Assembly: GCF_947498175.1 (NCBI RefSeq)
Contig: NZ_CANMJB010000002.1
Span: 372,001-436,000 of the forward strand
Reading direction: 5' to 3'
Length of the DNA stretch: 64,000 nucleotides
DNA from: an uncultured Algimonas sp.
GTDB lineage: Bacteria; Pseudomonadota; Alphaproteobacteria; Caulobacterales; Maricaulaceae
In this document: one piece after another, positions 35,305 through 45,151 of the stretch
How the letters are laid out: every line of letters starts with the position of its first letter
Numbering within the stretch: position 1 is the first letter of the stretch
Translations under genes and position numbers: made by a program
Notes under the pieces: generated by a model
Seen by the model: only the letters and a program-made list of their open reading frames with translations
Told to the model about the DNA's origin: nothing
Database searches by the model: none

Positions 35305-36954
35305 CTATTCTGCCGCCAAAGACGCGCTTCGATGAGCTTCTGCCCGGTCTTCCTTGATCATGTCCGCCGCCTTTTCGCCGATCATGATGGACGGCGCATT
35401 GGTGTTGCCGGACACGATTTGCGGCATGACCGATGCATCGACAACGCGCAGGCCCGTCACACCCCGCACGCGCAGGCGTGGATCCACGACGGCCAGCGGA
35501 TCGGTATCCAGATCGCCCATCTTGCACGTCCCGACCGGGTGATAGACCGTATCGGCGCGGGCGCGGATGTCGGCGACGATCTCGGCGTCGTCGTCGGAGT
35601 CCGTGGCGTAAAGTGGCTTGCCCTTGACGCGGTCGAAGGCTGGCGCGCGCAAAAGGCGTTGCAACATTTTGGCTCCGCGCAACAGCGTGTCCAGATCGCG
35701 CTCGTCTTCCAGGAAGGCCGGATCGATCAGGGGCGGATCGCCCGGCTCCGCGCTGGCCAGTTCGACGGTGCCGCGGCTTTTGGGCCGCAGCACGCAGACG
35801 TGACAGCTATACCCGCCGCCCGCATGCATCTTGCGGCCATGGTCGTCCACGATGGCGCGGACCATGTGAAGCTGAACATCGGGCGCCGGTTCGGACCGGT
35901 CCGTATAGAGGAAACCGCCGGACTCGGCGAAGTTCGTCGTCATCATGCCGGTGCGGTGCTTGCGGTATTCGAACATCGCCCGAACCGTGCGGATCGTCCC
36001 GCCCAGCCCGGTATTCATCAGATCCTTCAGTTTGGATCTGTAGCCCCAGATAATGTCGATATGGTCGTGCAGGTTTTCGCCCACGCCCGGCACGTCGGCG
36101 GTCTGTTCGATCCCGTGCGGCGCGAGCTTGTCGGCCGCGCCGATGCCCGACAGCAACAGGATCTGCGGCGAGCCGAACGCACCGCCCGACAGGATCACTT
36201 CGCGGTCGCACAGGACGTTGCGGCTCTGCGCTTTCCGGCCCTTGCCGGTCCGGTAGCGCACGCCGACGGCATGGCCGTCCTCGATCAGCACGCGCTCGAC
36301 GAGCGCTTCCGGGATGATGGTGAGATTGGACCGGTCTTCTGCCGGGTCGAGATAGGCCCGCGCCGTACTCCAGCGCTCGCCATCCTTCTGCGTCACCTCA
36401 TAATAGCCCAGGCCCTCCTGTTCCGCGCCGTTGAAATCCTCGTTGCGCGGCAGCTGCAGCTGGTCGCCTGCCTCCAAAAAGATCTCGTTGATCTCCGACG
36501 GGCTGCGCAAGGGGGCGACATTGAGCGGGCCGCCTTGGCCATGATAGTCGTCCGCGCCCGCCTCGCGGTGCTCGGCCTTCTTGAAGTAGGGCAGGACGGA
36601 CTCGTAATCCCAGCCTTCGGCCCCCATTGCCGCCCAATTGTCGTAATCGTATCGGTGACCGCGAATGTAGATCATGGCGTTGGAACCGGAGGACCCGCCC
36701 AGCATCTTGCCGCGCGGCTGGAACCCTTGCCGTCCGTTCAGTGCCTTTTGCGGCACGGTCTCGAACGCCCAGTTGCGCGCCTTCAGGATCAATCCGGCAA
36801 TGGTCGCCATGGGGATGCGCACGGTCCAATGGCGATGGGTCGGCCCCGCTTCCAGCAGCAACACCGAAATATCCGCATCTTCCGACAGGCGCGCCGCGAT
36901 CGTGGCCCCTGCGGAGCCGCCGCCGACGACGATGTAGTCGTAGCGGCCCGTCAC
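35305..36954 (-). CDS. GMC-family FAD oxidoreductase (choline/alcohol dehydrogenase-like)
   Basis: The 549-residue flavoprotein has the FAD motif [17 protein letters not shown], the GMC signature [20 protein letters not shown], the second signature [16 protein letters not shown] and the catalytic histidine region [12 protein letters not shown]. It resembles AlkJ-type alcohol dehydrogenases that pass electrons to quinone. It starts with GTG at 36954 immediately after the TAG of the aldehyde dehydrogenase gene. The pair would turn an alcohol into an acid via the aldehyde; the natural substrate is unknown. Confidence 0.93.
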   Translation of the reverse strand: MTGRYDYIVVGGGSAGATIAARLSEDADISVLLLEAGPTHRHWTVRIPMATIAGLILKARNWAFETVPQKALNGRQGFQPRGKMLGGSSGSNAMIYIRGHRYDYDNWAAMGAEGWDYESVLPYFKKAEHREAGADDYHGQGGPLNVAPLRSPSEINEIFLEAGDQLQLPRNEDFNGAEQEGLGYYEVTQKDGERWSTARAYLDPAEDRSNLTIIPEALVERVLIEDGHAVGVRYRTGKGRKAQSRNVLCDREVILSGGAFGSPQILLLSGIGAADKLAPHGIEQTADVPGVGENLHDHIDIIWGYRSKLKDLMNTGLGGTIRTVRAMFEYRKHRTGMMTTNFAESGGFLYTDRSEPAPDVQLHMVRAIVDDHGRKMHAGGGYSCHVCVLRPKSRGTVELASAEPGDPPLIDPAFLEDERDLDTLLRGAKMLQRLLRAPAFDRVKGKPLYATDSDDDAEIVADIRARADTVYHPVGTCKMGDLDTDPLAVVDPRLRVRGVTGLRVVDASVMPQIVSGNTNAPSIMIGEKAADMIKEDRAEAHRSASLAAE

Positions 36955-38442
36955 CTATCTTACGCCCGCGAACCGTTTGGCCCGCACGACGAGTTTCTCG
37001 GATTTTCCGTCATGAGGGGCCATGATCGGGGCCATCATCCTAGCCTTCAGCCTGGCGAGAAAGCCGTCAGTCTGCTGATGGAAAACGCTCTTCATGTGGC
37101 TGAAGGTCTCGAAACCCTTCTTGCCGTGATAGGCGCCCATTCCGGACGGGCCGACGCCGCCGAAGGGCAATTCCTTCTGACTGATGTGCCACATCGTGTC
37201 GTTCGTCGTGACACCGCCCGCATGGGTCTCGAGCAGGACGCGGTCCGTCTTGGCGTCGTCCTTGGTGAACAGGTAGAGAGCGAGCGGACGGGCGTGACGC
37301 TGCACGTAATCGATCTGGTCGTCCAGCGTATCGGACGCCACGACTGGCAGGAGGGGGCCGAATATTTCCTCCTGCATGATCTTCATGTCGGGATTGACGC
37401 CCGTGACGACCGTCAGCGGGATGCGCCGCTCTTGGGCGAGCTGCTGCTTGTCGTCATCGCCGGCCGTCCTGACCGTCGCGCCCTTGGCCTCGGCATCGTC
37501 CAGCAGATCCTGCAGACGCGCATAATGGGCGTCGGCGATGATGGTCGTGTAATCGTCGTTTCCGGCAAAGGCCGGATACATGGTTTCGGCCTGCCGGATC
37601 ATGGCCTCTGAAAAGGCGTTGATCTTGGCTTGCGGCATCAAGGCATAGTCCGGCGCGATGCAGGTCTGTCCCGCGTTCATCAACTTGCCCAGCGCGATGC
37701 GGGGTACGATCTCCTCGATCTCGGCATCATCCTGCACCAGGACGGGCGACTTGCCGCCCAGTTCCAGCGTGACGGGCACGAGGTTCTCGGCCGCAGCCCG
37801 CATGATGTGACGGCCGACCGAAGTCGAGCCGGTGAAGAGCAGATGGTCGAAACCGAGGCCGGAGAAAGCCTGGGCCACCTCGACGCCGCCGGTCGCGACG
37901 AAGACTTCTTCCGGCGTGAAAGCTTCCGCCATGATGCGCTTGAACAGGTTCGAGAATTTCGGCGTGTATTCGCTCATCTTGACCATGACCGAATTGCCCG
38001 CCGCGATCGCGCCGATCATGGGCGAGACGGCGAGGAAGAGCGGGTAGTTCCACGGCACGATGATGCCGACGACGCCCAAGGGTTGCGGAATGATCTCGCC
38101 CTTGCCGGGTTTCTGCGCCAGCTCGATGCTGACCTTGCGCCGCGCCATCCACTTTTCACCGTTCTTCAGATAATCGGCGATCTCGTTATAGCTCGACACG
38201 ATGTCGGCGAAGTCGGTCTCGATCAGCGAGCGGCTGCCGAAATCCTCACTGATCGTTCGCTTGATGTCGTCCTCGTGCGCGCGGATGACGTCGCGCAGCT
38301 TTTCCAGTCGCACTTTGCGCTCGGACCAGGCCGGATAGGGATTGCGCAGAAATGCATCCTTCTGGACGGTGAGCGCGGCCTGCAGATCGTCTTTCGTCAG
38401 ATCGCTGTCTATTTGAGGCTTTTCCGGATTGATGCGGACCAT
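36955..38442 (-). CDS. Coniferyl-aldehyde-type aldehyde dehydrogenase (CalB-like)
   Basis: The 495-residue NAD(P)-dependent enzyme has the motifs PWNYPLFLAVSPMIGAIAAGN, FTGSTSVGRHIMRAA, LELGGKSPVLV (general-base Glu) and NAGQTCIAPDYAL (catalytic Cys), and lacks the longer N-terminus of many aldehyde dehydrogenases, as in the CalB / fatty-aldehyde group that often has a C-terminal membrane-associating tail. The following GMC gene abuts it. It is preceded by GGGGAG and an A+T-rich stretch with ATTGATTGATT at 38463-38476 that may carry the promoter. Confidence 0.92.
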   Translation of the reverse strand: MVRINPEKPQIDSDLTKDDLQAALTVQKDAFLRNPYPAWSERKVRLEKLRDVIRAHEDDIKRTISEDFGSRSLIETDFADIVSSYNEIADYLKNGEKWMARRKVSIELAQKPGKGEIIPQPLGVVGIIVPWNYPLFLAVSPMIGAIAAGNSVMVKMSEYTPKFSNLFKRIMAEAFTPEEVFVATGGVEVAQAFSGLGFDHLLFTGSTSVGRHIMRAAAENLVPVTLELGGKSPVLVQDDAEIEEIVPRIALGKLMNAGQTCIAPDYALMPQAKINAFSEAMIRQAETMYPAFAGNDDYTTIIADAHYARLQDLLDDAEAKGATVRTAGDDDKQQLAQERRIPLTVVTGVNPDMKIMQEEIFGPLLPVVASDTLDDQIDYVQRHARPLALYLFTKDDAKTDRVLLETHAGGVTTNDTMWHISQKELPFGGVGPSGMGAYHGKKGFETFSHMKSVFHQQTDGFLARLKARMMAPIMAPHDGKSEKLVVRAKRFAGVR

Positions 38443-38573
38443 GTCGCGCTCCCCTGAAGTCTTATTGATTGATTTGTTAATACCTTAGACCAAACGACGG
38501 AGGCCCGCAAACATGCTGCAGGCGGGGCCTCCATGCAGTTATGAATTTTGCGCATTGTCGATGCGGCTTCGGC

Positions 38574-39683
38574 TCAGGCGGAGCGACCGCCGAAATGACG
38601 GGCGATGGCGATCGCCAAGGCGCGCGACCGCGCGGCCGGATGCGGTTCGCAGGCGGCGATCTGGCTGTAACGGCGGCGCAGCTTTCCGAGCGCGTCGTGC
38701 GTGTGCTCGCGCAGGGCGTCTTCCATCCGGTCGTAACCCGTTGCCAGGCGTCCGGACGGGCGGGGCAGGGCGATGACACCCGCGCCCACACGGCGCGGAT
38801 GGGTTGCGTAATGACGTTTGTAGCCGTCCGTCTCTGGACCCAGATCGATGACCCGGTAGCCGATATCGGGCGCGGCATCGATCAGCCTTTCCAGCAATTG
38901 GATGCCGGGCGCATAGGCTTGCAGATCAGGGTCGTAACCGATGATCCAGCTGTGGAAGACGCGGCCGTCCGTCAGGCCGAGATCGCAAGCCGCGATCCGG
39001 TCGCCGAAATACAGCACGTGCAGATCCGCCCGCAGCCCGGCCTCCGGTCCGCGCTCCCATAACGCGCGCAGCAGACCGGACGTGCCGGGATTGCCCAGCA
39101 CGTCGAACTTGCCCGTTTCGTCAAACTTGTCGCGTTTCCATCGGATGAGGGTCCGGTAGGCGTCGATGTTCCGGCTCTGGAACACGGTGCAAGGCGCGCC
39201 GATCTCGTCCTCGGTCTTGCGGATGCGGCGGCGCGTGGATTTCAGATGGCGGCGATAGCTGCCGTCGCGCGCGTCGCGCCAGTCCTTGGAACTCGCGATC
39301 TCCAAACGTGCCGTGTCCCGCCCGTCCTTCCTCGGCATGGCTGCATAATGAAAAGCGCCGATTTTTTGTCCGGACAAGAGCGAGGCAGCGTCTATGTCTG
39401 CGCACTGCTTCGCGATGACGGCCTGATAGTCGGATAAAGGCGCGCCGGAGGGCCGGGCAAAGACGCGGCCCTGCCAGGGCAGCAAGGCGACGATCTCGCC
39501 GTCTTGCCGTGCCAACGTTACCTTCACACCGCCTTGGTGATCGTCGACCATCGCGTGATAGTCCGGGTGGTGATAGGGGCTTTCAAGGGCTGGATCGCCC
39601 GCACGCAGCGACAACCACTGCGCCCGGTCTTCATCCGACAAGTCGCCGAAAGCGACCGTCTCATATGTCAAGGCGGCATCCAT
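38574..39683 (-). CDS. GNAT/FemAB-like acyltransferase, CelD/BcsL family
   Basis: The 369-residue protein resembles the CelD/BcsL group of GNAT-fold proteins linked to cellulose and other polysaccharide synthesis. The visible core is YRRHLKSTRRRIRKTEDEIG, then RTLIRWKRDKFDETGKF and the acetyl-CoA fold region ADLHVLYFGDRIAACDLGL ... YAPGIQLLERLID. No signal peptide or membrane segment is seen. It stands alone between the aldehyde dehydrogenase and the zinc exporter; the acyl acceptor is unknown. Confidence 0.8.
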   Translation of the reverse strand: MDAALTYETVAFGDLSDEDRAQWLSLRAGDPALESPYHHPDYHAMVDDHQGGVKVTLARQDGEIVALLPWQGRVFARPSGAPLSDYQAVIAKQCADIDAASLLSGQKIGAFHYAAMPRKDGRDTARLEIASSKDWRDARDGSYRRHLKSTRRRIRKTEDEIGAPCTVFQSRNIDAYRTLIRWKRDKFDETGKFDVLGNPGTSGLLRALWERGPEAGLRADLHVLYFGDRIAACDLGLTDGRVFHSWIIGYDPDLQAYAPGIQLLERLIDAAPDIGYRVIDLGPETDGYKRHYATHPRRVGAGVIALPRPSGRLATGYDRMEDALREHTHDALGKLRRRYSQIAACEPHPAARSRALAIAIARHFGGRSA

Positions 39684-39781
39684 GCGGGCCGGATCCTAGC
39701 GTGCAACCGCTAAGGCGTTCTTAAATCAAGCCGTCATCCGAACGGGCTTGCGCTGCATTGCACATGACGCGAAACGAGACC

Positions 39782-40750
39782 ATGACGACGCAATACTCAC
39801 CCGGTCATGATCACGACCACGATCACCATCACGGTCATAGCCACAGCCATGCGCCGAAAGTGGATGCGGCCAATCGTCGGCGGGTCGGGCTGGCGGCGTT
39901 GCTGACCGGTCTGTTCGTCGTCGTGGAAGTGGTCGGCGGGATCGTCTCCGGATCGCTGGCCCTGCTGGCCGATGCCGGACACATGGTGACGGATTTCGCC
40001 GCGCTGGCCATGGCGTGGGGCGGGTTCGTCATCGCTCAGCGCCCGGCGACCTGGCGGCACACATTCGGCTATGACCGCGTCGCCATCCTAGTCGCCTTCG
40101 TCAACGGTTTGACCCTGTTCGCCGTCGCGGGCTGGATCGTTTGGGAAGCGGTCGAGCGATTGTCCGAACCCGGCAACATCCTGGCGGGGCCGATGCTCTG
40201 GGTTGCCGTTGCCGGTCTGGTCGTCAATGTGCTGGTCTTCTGGATCCTCATGGGCGCGGACCGGGCAAACCTGAACATTCGCGGTGCCATGCTGCACGTG
40301 CTCGGGGACCTTCTCGGCAGCGTGGCCGCCATTGCGGCGGCACTCATCATCCTGATGACGGGTTGGGTCGCGGCCGACCCGGTCCTGTCCGTGTTGGTCG
40401 CGTTGCTGATTTTGAAATCTGCGTGGGGCCTGATCAGGGACAGCGCGCATGTGCTGTTGCAAGGGGCGCCGAAAGGCGTGGATGTCCGGGCCGTCGCCCA
40501 AGACCTGGTCGCGGCGATCGACGGGCTGGACGCGGTCGATCACGTCCACGTCTGGAGCCTGACGCCCGAACGCCCGATGCTGACTCTCGATGCCTATGTC
40601 GGCGAAGGCGTGGAGCCGGTGTCGATCGGTCGTGCGCTGAAGGCCCGGCTCGGCGAGCGGCACGGCATCGAGCACGCCACCGTCAACGTCATGCGCGTCT
40701 CCGGCGAAAGCGCTAGCCGATGCCCATACGCTCGCGGTAGCGCCGGATGA
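39782..40750 (+). CDS. Cation diffusion facilitator (zinc exporter, ZitB/CzcD-like)
   Basis: The 322-residue protein has a His/Asp-rich cytoplasmic N-terminus (GHDHDHDHHHGHSHSHAP), six membrane helices and the zinc-transport motifs LLADAGHMVTDFAAL in TM2 and MLHVLGDLLGSVAAI in TM5, followed by the cytoplasmic CDF domain (DHVHVWSLTPERPMLTLDAYV). It exports Zn2+ and related metals in exchange for protons. ATG 39782 is preferred; ATG 39764 would add six residues. Its last 38 bases overlap the end of the convergent TerB-like gene. Confidence 0.93.
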   Translation: MTTQYSPGHDHDHDHHHGHSHSHAPKVDAANRRRVGLAALLTGLFVVVEVVGGIVSGSLALLADAGHMVTDFAALAMAWGGFVIAQRPATWRHTFGYDRVAILVAFVNGLTLFAVAGWIVWEAVERLSEPGNILAGPMLWVAVAGLVVNVLVFWILMGADRANLNIRGAMLHVLGDLLGSVAAIAAALIILMTGWVAADPVLSVLVALLILKSAWGLIRDSAHVLLQGAPKGVDVRAVAQDLVAAIDGLDAVDHVHVWSLTPERPMLTLDAYVGEGVEPVSIGRALKARLGERHGIEHATVNVMRVSGESASRCPYARGSAG

Positions 40751-41234
40751 AATCCTGCTGCTCATGCGTCCGGCCATGGGTTTCGGCGACCGCGTGCATC
40801 ATGCCGGACAGCCGCCGGGCATCGTCCTTGCCGATGGCGCCCAGCAGGATATCCACCATGGGAAAAAGCGCCGATTCCGGCAACACGACGTCGTGATGGA
40901 CCATTTCCATCTGCCGGATCAGACCGTCCGCATCGTCCTTGTCCAGCTGCATGTGGACGACCAGCTCCCGCTCGATCCGGGCGCGCTCCTCATCCGACAG
41001 GCGCCGGTCTTCGCTCATGTGGGCATCGGACAACATCAGCACCGTCGCCGCTTCGGCCGGCGTTTCGACCAGCGCCAATCCGCGGCGATTGACGGCGCGG
41101 CGGTGCCGGTTGCGCCGGGGCAGGTTGGACAAAGTCTCGGCCGCATCGGCGATCTCGCTCGCGCCGCGGCCCAGACGATTGATGATGAAGAAAAGGCCGA
41201 CGACCGTGCTGAGGATCAGGGCGATAATGTGCAT
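40713..41234 (-). CDS. Membrane-anchored TerB-like protein
   Basis: The 173-residue protein has one N-terminal membrane helix (HIIALILSTVVGLFFII) and a helical domain starting AATVLMLSDAHMSEDRRLSDEERARIE, with acidic positions resembling the tellurite-resistance TerB fold, which binds divalent metal at the membrane. The assignment rests on pattern only. It is the last gene of a four-gene operon with an extensin-like peptidase-fold protein, a trypsin-like protease and a DUF350 membrane protein, 17 bases downstream of the extensin-like gene. Confidence 0.6.
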   Translation of the reverse strand: MHIIALILSTVVGLFFIINRLGRGASEIADAAETLSNLPRRNRHRRAVNRRGLALVETPAEAATVLMLSDAHMSEDRRLSDEERARIERELVVHMQLDKDDADGLIRQMEMVHHDVVLPESALFPMVDILLGAIGKDDARRLSGMMHAVAETHGRTHEQQDFIRRYRERMGIG

Positions 41235-41251
41235 GGCTGAAACCTAACGCC

Positions 41252-41989
41252 TCATCGGCAGCTCGTATAGGGCCCCATATCGAGGTGGAAATGGTCGGCA
41301 TGGGCGGCGTTGTAATCCGGTGACAGCACGACGTTGAACACGCGGCAGGCCTCTTGCCGGACGTCACGCAGGAAGCGGCGGTCGTCCTTGTCCTCACCGT
41401 CCCAGCCGCTGAGTACCCGGATCAGTCGTCCATCCGCCAGTTCGAATGCCGCCACGTCCCAGGCATTGGCGAAGGCGTGTTCGCTCCACCGGCCGGAGCT
41501 GTTGCCGCGCACGCGGCGGCAGGAAAAGCTGCCCATGTGATGCACTTTTACGAGTGGCTGTCCGAACCGGTCGCGGGCCAACGCATCCACTTCGCGCAGC
41601 CACAAGAAGGTCGCGACCGAAAGCGGGCATTGCATGTTGGCCTCGCCCGGGCTCAGCACCGTGGCACCGCTGCCGTAGACCAGCCGCGCCACGTCCCAGC
41701 CGCACGGCTCGGTCGCGGTCTTGGGCTCGGACGGAATGCTGCGGAAGGCCTCGATGTCACGCGCCAGATCCATGCAGACCTCGGGCGGGGAGACGGACAG
41801 GCGCAGGAGCTGCCCGCGCGTCGCCATGCCGATCGGCGCATCCGGATCGAGCGGGCGCCAAGGCAGATGCTGGTTCGGAATGATCCGGTTGAACGTCCAC
41901 AGAACCGCTATCAGGATCCAGAGGACCAAGGCAGCGCGGAGCCAGCGCCCGATGCGGTCCCAATCCTTATCGTCCCCGCCCCAGCGCAC
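41252..41989 (-). CDS. Extensin-like (M15-type fold) protein, membrane anchored
   Basis: The 245-residue protein has an N-terminal membrane helix (ALVLWILIAVLWTF) and an extensin-like C-terminal domain, a family sharing the metal-peptidase fold of D-Ala-D-Ala carboxypeptidases. Candidate metal ligands are His171 and Asp178 in SEHAFANAWDVAAF and His233/His235 in AAHADHFHLDMG; paired cysteines (72, 96, 121, 157, 215, 244) suggest a periplasmic position. It may act on peptidoglycan. It lies 4 bases after the protease gene. Confidence 0.82.
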   Translation of the reverse strand: MRWGGDDKDWDRIGRWLRAALVLWILIAVLWTFNRIIPNQHLPWRPLDPDAPIGMATRGQLLRLSVSPPEVCMDLARDIEAFRSIPSEPKTATEPCGWDVARLVYGSGATVLSPGEANMQCPLSVATFLWLREVDALARDRFGQPLVKVHHMGSFSCRRVRGNSSGRWSEHAFANAWDVAAFELADGRLIRVLSGWDGEDKDDRRFLRDVRQEACRVFNVVLSPDYNAAHADHFHLDMGPYTSCR

Positions 41990-41993
41990 GGGC

Positions 41994-42800
41994 TCAGCCG
42001 GAGTCGTCGTTCAGGCAGATCACCTGCGCGATGCGCCGGTCGCGCCGCAGCCGGTCGGCCTGCAGTGCATAGTCGCGCAGATCCAGCGGCATCGCGCTTC
42101 CGTCCGTGGCGCCGACCACGCGCCGCAGATTGGCGGGCGAGACGGTATAGATCCGTCCCCGGCGCGGGGTTTCCGCTGCAACCACCCCGATCAGCTCGCC
42201 GTCGGCATCCAGCACGGGCCCGCCCGACAACCCGCCCAGCGACCCCAGCAGCCCGCGCGACCGGGTCAACTCCGACCAGATCAGCACGCCTTCATCCGTG
42301 TCGTAGCGCCCGCGCACCTCCATCCGTCCGCGCGACAGCAGGGAGGCGACGACTTCGCCGGGCTGACCCTGCGGATAGCCGAAGAAATAGCCCGTCTCGC
42401 CGACCGTGCGCGGTCCGTCCAGATCGGTCGGCAGAGGGTCGCGCGGCCAGGGTGCGGTCAGCCTCGCCAGATCGGCATCGGGAAAGATCTCCGCCTGTTC
42501 CATGCGCAGCAGCTGGCGCGCCGACACCTTGATGCCGATCGTGTCGCAGCTGTCCACGACGTGGCGCGCCGTGACCCAATCGCCCGTATCGGAACTGGCG
42601 AACGCGGTGCCGATGCCGGAGCGCGGCGCGTCGATCTGCACCAGGATGCGTTCGTCGCGCGGGCTCTCGGACGGCAATAACCCGCCGAGATCGGGCAGGG
42701 GCGGAGCAGGCGGCAGCACGGGCCGGTCGCGGTTGGCGTAGATCAAAAGGGCGGCGACGATGCCGCCATAGACCACCCAGTCCGGAATGAATGACCTCAC
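41994..42800 (-). CDS. Membrane-anchored trypsin-like serine protease
   Basis: The 268-residue protein has an N-terminal membrane helix (VVYGGIVAALLIYA), a proline-rich linker and a chymotrypsin-fold domain with a full triad: His80 (TARHVVDSC), Asp110 (PDADLARL) and Ser192 (GGLSGGPVLD). The oxyanion motif GLSGGPV is typical of DegP/trypsin-like enzymes, but no PDZ domain is present. It should face the periplasm. The gene starts 3 bases after the DUF350 stop and is followed by the extensin-like gene, forming one operon. Confidence 0.85.
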   Translation of the reverse strand: MRSFIPDWVVYGGIVAALLIYANRDRPVLPPAPPLPDLGGLLPSESPRDERILVQIDAPRSGIGTAFASSDTGDWVTARHVVDSCDTIGIKVSARQLLRMEQAEIFPDADLARLTAPWPRDPLPTDLDGPRTVGETGYFFGYPQGQPGEVVASLLSRGRMEVRGRYDTDEGVLIWSELTRSRGLLGSLGGLSGGPVLDADGELIGVVAAETPRRGRIYTVSPANLRRVVGATDGSAMPLDLRDYALQADRLRRDRRIAQVICLNDDSG

Positions 42801-42803
42801 CGC

Positions 42804-44358
<1,555 letters not shown>

Positions 44359-44384
44359 CGTCCGCTCGAAATTCCCGACCTGTG

Positions 44385-44410
44385 AAGCCCGGCCCCGTGC
44401 CGGGCTTTTT
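44385..44410 (+). terminator. Rho-independent terminator of mdh
   Basis: A 9-bp stem (AAGCCCGGC / GCCGGGCTT, loop CCCGT) is followed by TTT. It lies 27 bases past the mdh stop and touches the 3' end of the convergent XRE gene. Confidence 0.9.
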
Positions 44411-44634
44411 CATGTCCAGTCGGGCGCGAAGATGAAGACCTCGTCGACGCGCTTTTCCAGCACATGCGCGATCCGGAAGGCGAGTTCTAGCGAAGGGCCG
44501 TAGCGTTCGGCCTCGATCGTCAGGATCGTCTGCCGCGTCGCGCCGACCGCATCGGCCAAGGCCTGCTGCGACAGACCGGCTTCCTTGCGCAGCGCCTTGA
44601 CGGCATTGGTGATGGTGGTGGCTTTGCCGCCCAT
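44410..44634 (-). CDS. Small XRE-family transcriptional regulator
   Basis: The 74-residue protein is essentially one helix-turn-helix domain (VKALRKEAGLSQQALADAVGATRQTILTIE), ending with VFIFAPDW as in the small YozG/DUF-linked XRE regulators. It begins one base after the stop of the preceding membrane-protein gene and is transcribed with it. Two near-identical palindromes overlap the promoter of this pair and are likely its operators, so it probably represses its own synthesis. Confidence 0.88.
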   Translation of the reverse strand: MGGKATTITNAVKALRKEAGLSQQALADAVGATRQTILTIEAERYGPSLELAFRIAHVLEKRVDEVFIFAPDWT

Positions 44635-44635
44635 G

Positions 44636-45082
44636 TCAGTCGGCGCTCTCTTCGAGCCGGATCATGTCGAACTCGTCCGCCGCCGCCAGCAGCAGCCCCG
44701 CGCCGAAAGCCAAAATTGTGGCCGTCACGACGATGGCCAGGTGCCAGCCTGATTGCAGGCCGATGGTCAGCGCCAGAACGTTGCCGAACAGCAGGATCCA
44801 GAAGCCTGCAGTCGCACTCTTCGCCGCCAGCTGCCGTCTGCGTTCGTCCTTGCGATGGATCTCCCGCTCTCGCGCCGGACGGCGCAATTGCAATCCCATC
44901 ACGATCGCGATCCAGACCCCGACGGGGATTAGGAACGTCTGCGAAAAGATATGGAAGGCCGCCAGAGCGTTCTGCGTCGGATCGGCGGCGCCGAAGAACA
45001 AAGGCACGATCCGCATTAGCGCGATGACATAGAGCACCCACATTCCGATGATCGTGTAACGGGTCAGATTGGGTAGAGACAT
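44636..45082 (-). CDS. Four-helix membrane protein paired with XRE regulator
   Basis: The 148-residue protein has four predicted membrane helices with a basic cytoplasmic loop (RRPAREREIHRKDERRRQLA) in the middle. Membrane proteins of this size next to a small XRE regulator are common in bacteria, but I cannot name the family. GGGAG precedes the ATG at 45082, which sits downstream of the palindrome-bearing promoter. Confidence 0.8.
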   Translation of the reverse strand: MSLPNLTRYTIIGMWVLYVIALMRIVPLFFGAADPTQNALAAFHIFSQTFLIPVGVWIAIVMGLQLRRPAREREIHRKDERRRQLAAKSATAGFWILLFGNVLALTIGLQSGWHLAIVVTATILAFGAGLLLAAADEFDMIRLEESAD

Positions 45083-45094
45083 GGCAACACTCCC

Positions 45095-45148
45095 TGTAAG
45101 ATATTTCTTACATAGAAGGGCACGGCGTTTTGTAAAGTATTTTTTACA
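45095..45148 (-). promoter_or_regulatory. Promoter with two palindromic operators for the XRE operon
   Basis: Two related 18-base palindromes are present: TGTAAG-N6-CTTACA at 45095-45112 and TGTAAA-N6-TTTACA at 45131-45148, with centres 36 bases apart. On the minus strand TTTACA (45136-45131) is a good -35 and TATGTA (45114-45109) a good -10, with a 16-base spacer. Each promoter element therefore lies in one palindrome, so a bound dimer would block RNA polymerase. The membrane-protein ATG is at 45082. Confidence 0.75.
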
Positions 45149-45151
45149 AAC

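Noticed and set aside
35287-37611. 774-codon plus-strand open frame
   Set aside because: It is antisense to the GMC oxidoreductase and aldehyde dehydrogenase, which have full motif support. Long antisense frames are expected at this G+C content.
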